Source: Guadua angustifolia (Eukaryota > Streptophyta > Magnoliopsida > Poales > Poaceae). Taken from it: 64,000 nucleotides of DNA. Of this stretch, positions 55,224 through 64,000 are shown piece by piece (position 1 is the stretch's first letter; each line of letters starts with the position of its first letter). Where the stretch lies: contig CM070514.1 in NCBI GenBank assembly GCA_036346375.1, positions 15,900,463 through 15,964,462 on the forward strand, given 5' to 3'. Both the position numbers and the translations under genes were made by a program. Below the pieces are notes generated by a model, which saw only the letters and a list, made by a program, of their open reading frames with translations, was not told where the DNA came from and searched no databases.

Positions 55224-56880
55224 CTAGATAATTCGCTTCAGGCCAGGCATCTTCAGCACAAGGTAAGTGTAATGGGGCACGACCATGAACCTGGCTAAGC
55301 CTGGCCTTCCCAAGATGGCATGGTATGCCGGCTCGAAATCAGCCACCTCAAAGTTAAGATATTCCGTCCGGTAATTTTCTCTAGTCTCGAACGTGACCGG
55401 CAAAGTGATCTGCCCGAGTGGAACCGAAGAGGTCCCGGGGATTACCCCATGAAATGGCGATGAGCCCCGCTTTAGCTCCGAGCGGGGAATCTTCATGTCG
55501 TCGAAAGTTTTGAAGAAGAGGACGTTAAGTCCGCTCCCTCCATCAACCAGCACCCTCTTGAGTTTAACGCTATGAATCACAGGGTCCAAAACAAGAGGAT
55601 ATCTACCTGGATATGGGATGTGATCTGGATGATCCGAGCGGTCAAAGGCGATCGGGACTTCAGACCATCTGAGGTATTGGGGAGTTGTCGGCATAACTGC
55701 ATTGATGTCTCGAGCGGTAAGCTTCTGCTTTCGCTTGGACTCATAAGCAGCCGAGCCCCCGAATATGTAGTTGAGCTCGCTCTCCGTTTTCTGGTAGTCA
55801 CGTTCATCATCTTCAGGGGGATCTTGTTTTTTCTTTGCTTCGTCCTTTGCTTCACCCTTGGCCCGCCGCTTGTTGCTCTCCTTTGCAAACCTTCTCAGAG
55901 TGAAGCAATCCTTCACAGCATGTTTCCCTTTAGGGTGGAAAGGGAAAGTTGCATCCATTACCATGTCGTAATCTTCCGTCCGTGGCGCACGAGGTCGGCC
56001 TCGCTCGGCCACCACCACCAGTTCTTCAGGCTTTCGCTTCTTATCTCGCTGCCTGGAGGACTCGGCGTGATCTCTCTTGTCCTTATGCCGTGGGTGATCG
56101 TCTTGACGCTTGGCTAAGGCATCCGAGGCTGTTGCGTAGTAGTCTGCTAACTCAAACATTTCTCGTACCGTAGTCAGCGGCTTTCGGGACATCTTCTTAA
56201 TCAAGTCGGGGTCGTTGACGCCCATTTGGAACGCTGCTATGACTGCGGCTTCTGAGATGTCTCGGATCGTATTCTTCTTCTGCATGAAGCGGCGGATAAA
56301 TTCCCTGAGAGTCTCGCTCTTCCTCTGATGAAGCTGGTACAGGTCCCACTGAGTCCCAGGTCTTTCGTAAGTGCTCTGGAAGTTGGTGATGAACTGCTCG
56401 CAGAGATCTCCCCAGGAATCTATAGAATTCGCTGGAAATCCTGTGAGCCAGGCTTGAGCCGAAGGGGTAAGCATGACCAGCAGATAATTGGCCATTACGT
56501 TGTGATCACCCCCGGCTGCCATGATTGAAAGGGAATAAACTTGCAACCAAGCTTCTGGATCTCTCTCTCCATCGAATTTGGTGATGCCTTTGGGATTGAA
56601 ACCTTCAGGCCAAACCACTCGGCGAAGCCGGGAAGTGAAGGCACAAATCCCCTTAATAGGCCCATCGCAGCGCTGACGTGGGGAGCGTCGAGAAGGTGAT
56701 CTGACTCGGCGGTCCTTGCTATCACCCTTCTCGCGGCAGTGTAGGTTTCTGCGGTCGTCTCGGCCGTCGTGGTGGACACCAAAACGTTCGTAGTCATCCT
56801 TGCGTCGGTGGCGCTCTTCATCCTCGCGCTCTCGTCGCTTGGCATTCAGGTCCAAGCGAAGGTCTTGACTGATGCTTTGT
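55224..56880 (-). CDS. gag-protease of element B, N-terminus cut by element E
   Basis: The frame is open for about 550 codons. After an Arg/Asp-rich start it has RRVVWPEGFNPKGITKFDG, DPEAWLQVYSLSIMAAGGD and NVMANYLLVMLTPSAQAWLT. Then come FITNFQSTYERPGTQWDLYQ and ETLREFIRRFMQKKNTIRDI (gag core), and ADYYATASDALAKR. A knuckle-like region (HPKGKHAVKDCFTLRRF) and the protease follow, with RVLVDGGSGLNVLFF and NYRTEYLNFEVADFEPAYHA. The first nine codons of the open frame come from the LTR of E, so B's own gag N-terminus lies beyond E. The long intact frame is unusual in this window. Confidence 0.88.
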
Positions 56881-57852
56881 TGATAGCACTTTGGTGTCCC
56901 GATCATTCGATGAGAAACACACGATCAATTTGGTGGAGGCGATGTTGACGATCCGACTACCTCAGACGACGACGATGCGCGCTTTAGCAATCGCTACACC
57001 AACTCCGGAGGGTTATTGATCTTGCCGTGGGCACGATCAACCTGAACGCGAGGTTCAATTCCTGCTAGCAATTGAAGAACAAGCAAGAACGAAGGTAAAG
57101 GCAATCTGAAATTGCAAATAAAGAAGAAGGATTGATAAGGTGGGGTTCTGAAACAAGGAGCTTCTTAGGCGGCTGTTGAGCACATCCAGAAGACTCAAAA
57201 TAGTAGTAATGGCTAAACTATCAAATAAACAAAACCCAAAACTAAAGTACGGCGGTAGCAAACAATATATAGATGTAAGTGGCGACTAGAGAGCAGCTAG
57301 GGGCGTGCAGCAGCCATGGGGGGCGGCCAAGGGGGTGCCCTAGCGTTACATGGGCTTTGGGCCCAAAAGAAAAGGTGGTGCAGCACCCGGAGTTTCTGGC
57401 CGTGACACTCTTCTGCGATTTCCTATTGCTTCAAGACGAATTTGGCATTGGGGCTGGATCCATTGGAAAGTAGACTCTGAGATCTTTCAAACGTGTACTC
57501 ATGGGCCTCTAGAAACCTCCGGAATCAAAAGTTATGGTCGTTTGAAGTTGATGTTGTCGTGGAGGCCGAACCCGTGAATTTGCTGATTCCAAGTCCAACT
57601 TGCGCATATGATGATTGTGCTTTATGCTTGGCATTTGGAGGTTCTTCTCCTTGGTTCCTAAGGACAATAAGATCATCACAAGAATTAAATAACATTCCAT
57701 TCTGTGAATCATTTGTATTAAAACTTAGGAACGAATTTACCTGATAATTGAGTAGACGTGCTCGAGCACAAGTAGTAGGTTCTTGTAAAACTGGTTGTGT
57801 ATGAGAAGAATCACTCGGCGTGGTTGTGTCAATAGGGAAGATGTCCTCATCA
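56881..57852 (-). repeat. 3' LTR of element E
   Basis: On the element's strand it begins TGATGAGGACATC right after a purine tract (CAAGAAGGGGAGGA) and ends GTGCTATCA. A TATA box CTATATATTG lies at about 57260-57270 (minus). It has the same start as the F LTRs and a related end (AGTCGGATCGTCAA). The terminal part of the integrase frame is encoded within it. Confidence 0.75.
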
Positions 57853-59260
57853 TCCTCCCCTTCTTGTATTTGAGTCGTCCTCGACTCAAGCTCTTCCTCT
57901 TCTCCCACGTATGGTTTCAAATCTGCAATGTTAAAGGTGGATCTAACCCCAAAATCTGCAGGCAATTCAAGCTTATACGCATTATCATTAATCTTTTCTA
58001 AAACTTTGAAAGGACCATCAGCTCGAGGCATCAACTTTGATTTTCTTAATTCAGGAAAGCTATCCTTTCTCGATGTAACCAAACTAACTCTCCGGGTTAA
58101 AGTAACATGCTTCCTTCCCTTACTACCAAAGATGTTTATATTTAGCATTCATGCGCTCTATATTTTCTTTAGTTGTCTCATGCATTTTCATAATCAAGTC
58201 AGCACGTTGTTTAGCATCAAAATTCAACTTCTCTAAAGATGTAAGAGGTAATAAATCAATAGGAGCACGAGGCACAAATTCATATACAATCTCAAAAGGG
58301 CACATCTTAGTAGTAGAATGCAATGAACGATTATAAACAAACTCAATATGAGGCAAGCATTCTTCCCACAACCTTATGTTCTTTTTCAAAACAGCCCTAA
58401 GCATGGTAGATAATGATCTATTAACAACTTCAGTTTGTCCATCTGCTTGGGGATGACAAGTAGTAGAAAATAACAGCTTAGTCCCCAATTTAGCCCACAA
58501 AGTTCTCCAAAAGTGGTTATGAATTTAGTTTCACGATCTGAAACTATTGTATTTGGCATACTATGTAAGCGAACAATTTCACGAAAGAATAAATCAGCAA
58601 TGTGTGTAGCATCATCACATTTGTGACATGGTATGAAGTGTGCCATCTTAGAGAATCTATCCACGACAAAAAATATGCTATCCCTCCCATTCTTTGTTCT
58701 AGGAAGTCCTAAAACAATGTCCATAGAAGTATCTTCCCAAGAAACACTAGGAACAGGCAAAGGCATATACAAACCATGGGGATTATGTCGTGACTTAGCT
58801 TTTTGACATGTAGAGCAGCGAGCAACAAATCTTTCAACATCCCTTCTCATCTTTGACCAATAGAAATGGCTAGCAAGTATGTCTTCCATCTTCTTCACCC
58901 CAAAGTGTCCCATCAAACCACCTCCATGCGCTTCCTGCAATAGCAACAAACGGACGGAACTAGCTGGAACACACAACTTATTAGCTCTAAACACAAACCC
59001 ATTATTGAGGGAAAATTTGTTCCAAGTTTTTCCTTCTTTGCAATTCAACAACACATCTTTGAATTCATCATCATGCTCATATTGTTGTTTAATCGTCTCT
59101 AAGCCAAAGATTTTGAAATCAAGTTGTGAAAGCATGGTGTATCGTCTAGACAAAGCATCAAGAATAACATTTTCCTTTCCTTGCTTGTGTTTTATGACAT
59201 AGGGAAAAGATTCAATGAATTCAACCCACTTAGCATGTCTACGATTCAATTTAGCTTGAT
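57525..59260 (-). pseudogene. Integrase of element E with C-terminal extension into the LTR
   Basis: From 59249 the strand reads KQGKENVILDALSRRYTML (end of RNase H), then EAHGGGLMGHFGVKKMEDIL, CSTCQKAKSRHNPHGLY, MDIVLGLPRTKNGRDSIFFV and IVRLHSMPNTIVSDRETKFI, a frame change at about 58440, and PQADGQTEVVNRSLSTMLR. The C-terminal part has KLMPRADGPFKVLEKINDNA, STFNIADLKPYVGEEEELES and continues for about 110 residues past the LTR start. An integrase end encoded in the LTR is known from CRM elements. No classical chromodomain is seen. Confidence 0.83.
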
Positions 59261-59269
59261 TTGCGAATA

Positions 59270-60600
59270 TGCTTTAAAGATTCATGATCGAGTGTATGAC
59301 AAATTCCTTGGACCATAAGTAATGTTGCCATGTTTCCAAAGTTCGAACTAGAGCATATAATTCCTTGTCATAAGTAGAATAGTTCAAACTAGGCCCACTC
59401 AATTTCTCCTTTGAAATATACAAATGTGTTTTCCCCTTGTAACAACACACCACCCAACCCAATCCCACTAGCATCACATTCTAGTTCGAACGCCTTAGAA
59501 AAGTCCGGGAGTTGGAGCGAGAGGTGTATGTGTTAACTCATCTTTCAATGTGTTGAAGGCGTTCTCTTGTGCATCGCCCCAAACAAATGGCACACCCTTC
59601 TTGGTGAGCTCGCTCGGAGAGTGCAGACAATGGTGCCAAGTCCTTCACGGTTTACGGTAGAATCCAGCAAGTCCTAGAAAACTTCGCACTTGTGTGACTG
59701 TTAGAGTCGGCCAACTTTGTATTGCCTCAACCTTAGCTCGATCAACGCCAATGCCCCGGGAGTAACAACATAGCCAAGAAAAGAGACTCGATCCGTGCAA
59801 AAGGTGCACTTCTCAAGGTTACCAAATAAACGTGCATATCGTAAAGCATTAAAACAGCACGTAAATAGTCAAGATGTTCCTCCAATGATTTGCTAAATAT
59901 CAAAATGTCATCGAAATATACCACCACAAATTTGCCAATGAAAGCACGCAAAACTTAGCTCATCAATCTCATGAAAATGCTAGGTGCATTAGTTAACCCA
60001 AAAGGCATTACTAACCACTCATATAGACCTAACTTAGTTTTAAAAGCCGCTTTTCCATTCATCTCCTAGCTTCATGCGAATCGTGGTACCCACTACGCAA
60101 ATCAACTTTAGAGAAGACTTGTAGAGCCACTTAATTCATCAAGCATATCATCTAGCCTAGGAATAGGGTGACGATGCCTAATGGTGATATTATTGATTGC
60201 TCTACAATCCACACACATCGCCATGATCCATCTTTCTTAGGCACTAAAATGACCGAACAAAGACAAGGACTAAGAGACTCACGCACATACCCTTTATCAA
60301 GCAATTCTTGAACTTGGCATTGTATCTCCTTAGTTTCTTTCGGATTGGTTCACGTATGGCCTTGCGATTAGGCAAAGATGCCCCGGAATGAGGACGATTT
60401 GGTGCTCAATGCCTCGCGATGGGGGCAGCCACAGTGGCACATTCTTTGGAAAAACATCATTGTACTCCAACAAAAGGTTAGTGATAGCAAGAGGCAAAGA
60501 AGAAGACACATCATCAAATGAAAACAAAACTTCTTTGCAAACGAAAGCATAGCAAAAAGAATTTAGATCATTCACTCTTTCAAATCAGATTTGGTAGCAA
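59270..60600 (-). pseudogene. Reverse transcriptase and RNase H of element E
   Basis: Scraps in order are YNDVFPKNVPLWLPPSRGIE with HQIVLIPG (about 60450-60500), FVVVYFDDILIFSKSLEEHL with the catalytic FDD intact (about 59880-59930), and, for RNase H, LNYSTYDKELYALVRTLETW near 59340-59380. Stops and frame shifts are dense. Domain order agrees with gypsy. Confidence 0.78.
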
Positions 60601-60861
60601 GAAAACAAGCACCCTTCAACTTAATCTCATTTCTTTTGTCATGAACAGGGCTTAGATTCTTTCTTATTGTGTTGCTCAAGCTCCTTTGCTACAATCTGAT
60701 TTTCACTCTTAGCATGCTCCCGATTTTTCTCTCTATTAGCTCTAGCAATCTCATCTTTTAAAATAGCATCGAGAGACATTGGATGTAAAACAATTTTTTT
60801 CTTTATGCACAAAAGAGTATTCATTTGTTCTACCATGATGTAAACAATCTTTATCATATTG

Positions 60862-61059
60862 CTACGGTCTACCTAACAACATAGAACATGCTTGCATAGG
60901 TGCGACATCGCAATCAACATAATCATGATAAGAACCTAAAGCAAAATTTACTCTTACCATCGAAGTTACCTTGAGGTTGCTTGCTGTTGTTGAACCATTG
61001 AATGTAGTAGGGTGAGGATGCGGCCTAGTGGAGAGTGCAAGCTTCTCCACCATGTCCAT
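60862..61059 (-). pseudogene. Protease region of element E
   Basis: The frame has MVEKLALSTRPHPHPTTFNG, VTSMVRVNFALGSYHDYVDC and DVAPMQACSMLLGRP. The last segment is the typical C-terminal strand of gypsy proteases. The catalytic Asp-Ser-Gly segment lies just upstream in a damaged frame, where the bases suggest DGGSCNN-like coding near 61090. Confidence 0.6.
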
Positions 61060-61230
61060 GCCGCTAGATTATTGCAACTCCCACCATCAATGATTATTCA
61101 GATTGCTCGCTCCTTGACGACACCTTTAATGTGAAACAAGTTGTGGCGCTGATTTTGCTCAAGATTTAAATCTGGGCACTAAGCACACGCTGCAAAACAA
61201 TACTCAAATATTGGTCAAGATCACCGGCAC

Positions 61231-62200
61231 TCACGTGCTCTTCTTGAGGCTCGAAATTGGCTCGCCGCCTTCATTTTCAGCAAGCAAAGCATATGTTTCT
61301 TCATCAATATCACTTGCTGAATCATACTCGCCGTCTCGCGAATGATGAGCACGCTGCTTGTTCGGACACTCCCTCATGATGTGGCCAAACCCCTTGCAGC
61401 GATAGGCATCAATGTCTTTTGTTTGGCCCGTTGAGGCTGACGGATGACGCACGAACTCTTTGTAGGAGCTTGTGTGCACTTTTCGTCGCCGGGTACTGTG
61501 GTGCCGAGTTTGAAGGAGATGATGTCATTTTGTTGTTGGAAGGGCTTGGTGTAGTGGTGCGATGGACGGGTAGCGGGGTGTGGCGTCCATGAAGTAGTCG
61601 ACCTGCGAGAAAATGTAGCTTTTGCCCTCGATTGTCGTCCTGCACTTCACGCTTCAATTTTGCAAGCAAGATGGAATAAGCGAGTCATTGAATTGTAATC
61701 CTTATAATCTATAATGTCACGGACTTCGGTTTAAACCACCTAAGAAACGAGTCATAGACGCTTCCTCATTCTCAACTAAACCACAACGCAACATGCCAAT
61801 TTGCAATTCTTGATAATATTCTTCTACTGAACTTTTACCTTGGTGTAGGCGCTGCAATTTATTTAGTAAATCTCTAGCATAGTAGGAGGAACAAATCTAT
61901 GTCGCATGATCAATTTTAATGCTTCCTAGTGGTGGGTATATTATGTGGATGAACACGCAATGCTCTCTCCACCAAAGCAAAGCAAAATCGGAAAATTAGC
62001 TAGTAGCAAATAACTCTACTATCCTCGTGAAATCATGGCAAACAAATTTTTGATCCACAAGTAATTTCCAATTGAGGTAACCATCGTGATCATATTTACC
62101 TTCAAAAGGAAGCATATTAAATTTAACTTTAGAGAACACATCGGCACGATCCACGTACCTCATGTCGCGGTGGATCACGTTGCATACCTTGTCGATTAAA
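61231..62200 (-). pseudogene. gag of element E
   Basis: From about 62178 the strand reads MRYVDRADVFSKVKFNMLPF then EGKYDHDGYLNWKLLVDQKF, the N-terminal core of chromovirus gag, followed by broken frames. A zinc knuckle (YRCKGFGHIMRECPNK, with the first Cys changed to Tyr) and an acidic segment SASDIDEETYALLAENEGG occur at about 61270-61420. The capsid middle is unreadable without correcting indels. Confidence 0.72.
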
Positions 62201-64000
62201 GCGTGGTCGCGATGGTCACGCCGTGGTCGAAATTGACGTGATTGTCATCCCCCAAATGGGCGTAGTGATCATAGTTCTCGTCATCTTGTTCTTCCACCTC
62301 CGCTCCCAAAGCTAGGGCCGAAGTGTTGGTGATGTGTGTCCAAACAGCCGAGGCGGCGGGGCCATGTTGGGAAGGCGGGCAGCAATGGGAACCCGTTGTG
62401 CGACACGGAGAGCGAGGTGAAGGACCGGAAGTTCCAGGGCAAAGAATGCAAGCATATCAAGTCTAGACAAAATAGTGGCAAGGGTAGTGTTAGCAACTCC
62501 CTGAGCGGTCTCAATGGAACAGAGACGGTCTTCTTACAGCGACATTCACTCATTAGTAAGTCGTACATCTTCACTAAGTGCCTCGGTGGTGACCCTCGTC
62601 ATCCTCTCAAAGTGCGCAACAATGCCCTTCGTGCGTGGCAAGTGATGCAGCGAACCCTCATTACCTAACATGGTTAGTAGAAGACAAGAAACAAAATCAC
62701 AGGTATAATGTTCCTATCAACTACTAGGAAGTGGCTACAAGTCACTCAACACTCAAGCTTTACCCAAAGCTCTTACAAATTCTTACCAAGCAGCAGTGTT
62801 GTCGGCCATTGGCATTGTCAAAAGTTCTCCGAAGATTGGGTATAGCGATTGCCAAGAGAACGAACAAGCGTCTGAGGTAGAATATGTGGGCTTGGTAGGC
62901 TATGTGAATTTCCTATGCAATCTGATAATTCTAGTTATTGTAATGATAAGTAATGATCCAAACTAGAATTCACAAGTCCTAGTTGCCGATCTCAAAGATA
63001 TAAGTGAATTTCAAAGGCAATACACATAAAGATAATGAAACTTAATGCAACCAATGGAATGAGCTAAATAAGAATAATTTCAGCACCAAAACTTATGTTG
63101 CATAAGTTATGGAGAGATGCTAGCTAATTGCTTCAGAAAAGGTAAAAGGGCACAAGATTGCTCACTACTTAATACAATTGCACAATCTAAAAATAACAAA
63201 TATAAATTAGGGTTTTGATCAATGTAGTCTTTACTTTACCACTACTTTCTTTTCTTTTCTTTTTTTTTTTTTTGGCCCTTTGGCTCTTTCTTTTCGCTTT
63301 TTTTTCTTTTCGGTGACTTTAGACCAACACTAGTATGAGAAAAGTTTTGGAATCCCTAACTTGATATCACAGGGAGATATGATAGTGCAGCGTATCAAAA
63401 GGAGCAACCCCAAGCAATTTCAAATCGCTAGTCTCAATTGGGATCAAAGTATTACAAAAAGGATGAATTAGTTCCCAAAGGTATGTGCACTGATATTTTG
63501 GAATTTTATGGTTGTAGACGCTACTGGACTCAACCAAGTCAAAGGAACAAAGCTAGAACACAAATTGAAGAAACAAACCCAAATTCGGCCAGAACTATGC
63601 AGTAAGGTTGTTGCAGCAATTAAGGCATGAAAATGACCGAATCAATCTTGCTCACAATGTAACAAAATGATGGTACTATTCTAGGCTTTAAAACAAGTAT
63701 TCAAACACACAATTTGGAGCTCATATGTGGAAGTTATGGCCAAAACACTAAGGTGCACAGATTTAACAAAATTCAGCCGATCTGACCAAATCCGAATCCG
63801 ACTCAAATTCGATTTGAAGGAGTCCGAATCACGAAGGACACCCAAAAACGTTTTTGTAGAGAACTCTACAAGGATTCATAAAAGTATAAAAACTTCTCAA
63901 TCAGAGTTCGGATATGAGAGTTATGATCAAAATACCGAACCAACCTGGATTGCAATTGCAACTTGCTTCCCGAATTTGATGCCAAGATTAAACAACCTTT
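62201..64000 (-). other. gag start and long leader of element E
   Basis: Coding scraps run up to about 62670. Beyond that no frame is convincing. A pyrimidine-rich tract (TTCTTTTCTTTT, with a long T run) lies at about 63240-63310. No primer site or LTR start is seen before the edge, so the 5' LTR is outside. In length and position it resembles the leader of F. Confidence 0.45.

Larger units (their letters stand above)
41587..56880 (-). mobile_element. Tat-type Ty3/gypsy element B (non-autonomous, lacks reverse transcriptase)
   Basis: Reading the minus strand there are gag and protease (56880 to 55224), RNase H (54855 to 54535), integrase (54259 to 53099), a long 3' region with accessory genes on the plus strand, a polypurine tract and the 3' LTR (42035 to 41587). 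Reverse transcriptase is deleted. The 5' LTR and first part of gag are displaced by element E and lie beyond the window. TTTGT at 41582-41586 would be the target duplication. Confidence 0.82.
56881..64000 (-). mobile_element. CRM-like chromovirus (Ty3/gypsy) element E, incomplete at the right edge
   Basis: On the minus strand there are a long leader (64000 to about 62670), gag, protease, reverse transcriptase, RNase H and integrase. The integrase reading frame runs into a 972-bp 3' LTR (57852 to 56881). The 5' LTR is outside the window. E is inserted in the gag of B; TTTGT (56876-56880) is its presumed left duplication. It is heavily damaged by small indels. Confidence 0.8.

Noticed and set aside
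41582..56880. Identical TTTGT flanks of B (41582-41586) and E (56876-56880) as evidence of one event
   Set aside because: B and E belong to different lineages with different LTR ends. The shared 5-mer is most simply coincidence.
57279..57744. Plus-strand frames within the LTR of E
   Set aside because: They lie opposite the integrase tail and LTR of E, with no family resemblance.

Overview
The window reads as nuclear DNA of a flowering plant, almost certainly a grass. It is a stack of nested transposons, and I see no intact host gene, tRNA, rRNA or CRISPR. Grass-type signs are Ty3/gypsy Tat elements with antisense ORFs, Sirevirus-type copia elements with a Met-tRNA primer site, a Tekay-like chromovirus with about 3 kb LTRs, a CRM-like chromovirus and its non-autonomous relative, and CACTA DNA transposons. 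Nearly every reading frame is broken by stops or small indels, as expected of heterochromatin. Elements are lettered here for reference.

Layout, left to right. G (1-1816, minus) is the gag and 5' LTR of a Tat-like element sitting in copia element H. H resumes at 1817 with reverse transcriptase and RNase H and runs through its 3' non-coding region into an LTR. That LTR is split by CACTA element J (4666-19948, 3-bp duplication TTT on both sides). It continues at 19949-21845 and leads directly into the primer site and gag of copia K, so H and K appear to share one LTR. J carries pieces of two host genes on the minus strand: four exons of a GPN-loop GTPase (GPN3 type) and the first codons of an ATP-citrate lyase alpha chain. 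J is itself interrupted by a full-length Tat element, A (7657-19088).

From about 22500 to 40755 lie remains of another Tat-like element, D (minus), with two accessory ORFs on the plus strand. Tekay-like element C (24240-40249) sits inside the second accessory ORF with a GTGAA duplication. C's left LTR is broken at 26317 by a piece of a gag-only Sirevirus-like element, M (minus, 26318-32460), and C's integrase region is tandemly duplicated.

At 41055 begins the end of a second CACTA element, L. Tat element B (minus) is inserted in it at 41587. B has a multi-exon antisense ORF with its own TATA box. Intron 1 of that ORF holds F, a gag-only relative of CRM-like elements (43806-48942, TTGAG duplication). 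B has lost its reverse transcriptase. Its gag is cut at 56880 by E, a CRM-like chromovirus on the minus strand that runs off the right edge.

Functionally this is retrotransposon machinery (capsid, protease, reverse transcriptase, RNase H, integrase) plus antisense accessory genes of Tat elements and passenger host-gene fragments. The non-autonomous elements B, F and M would need enzymes from intact relatives; E is such a relative for F, although damaged. The most notable features are the GPN3/ATP-citrate lyase capture, the promoter-bearing spliced antisense gene of Tat elements with hairpin and polypurine modules beside it, and a palindrome shared by LTRs of two unrelated superfamilies.
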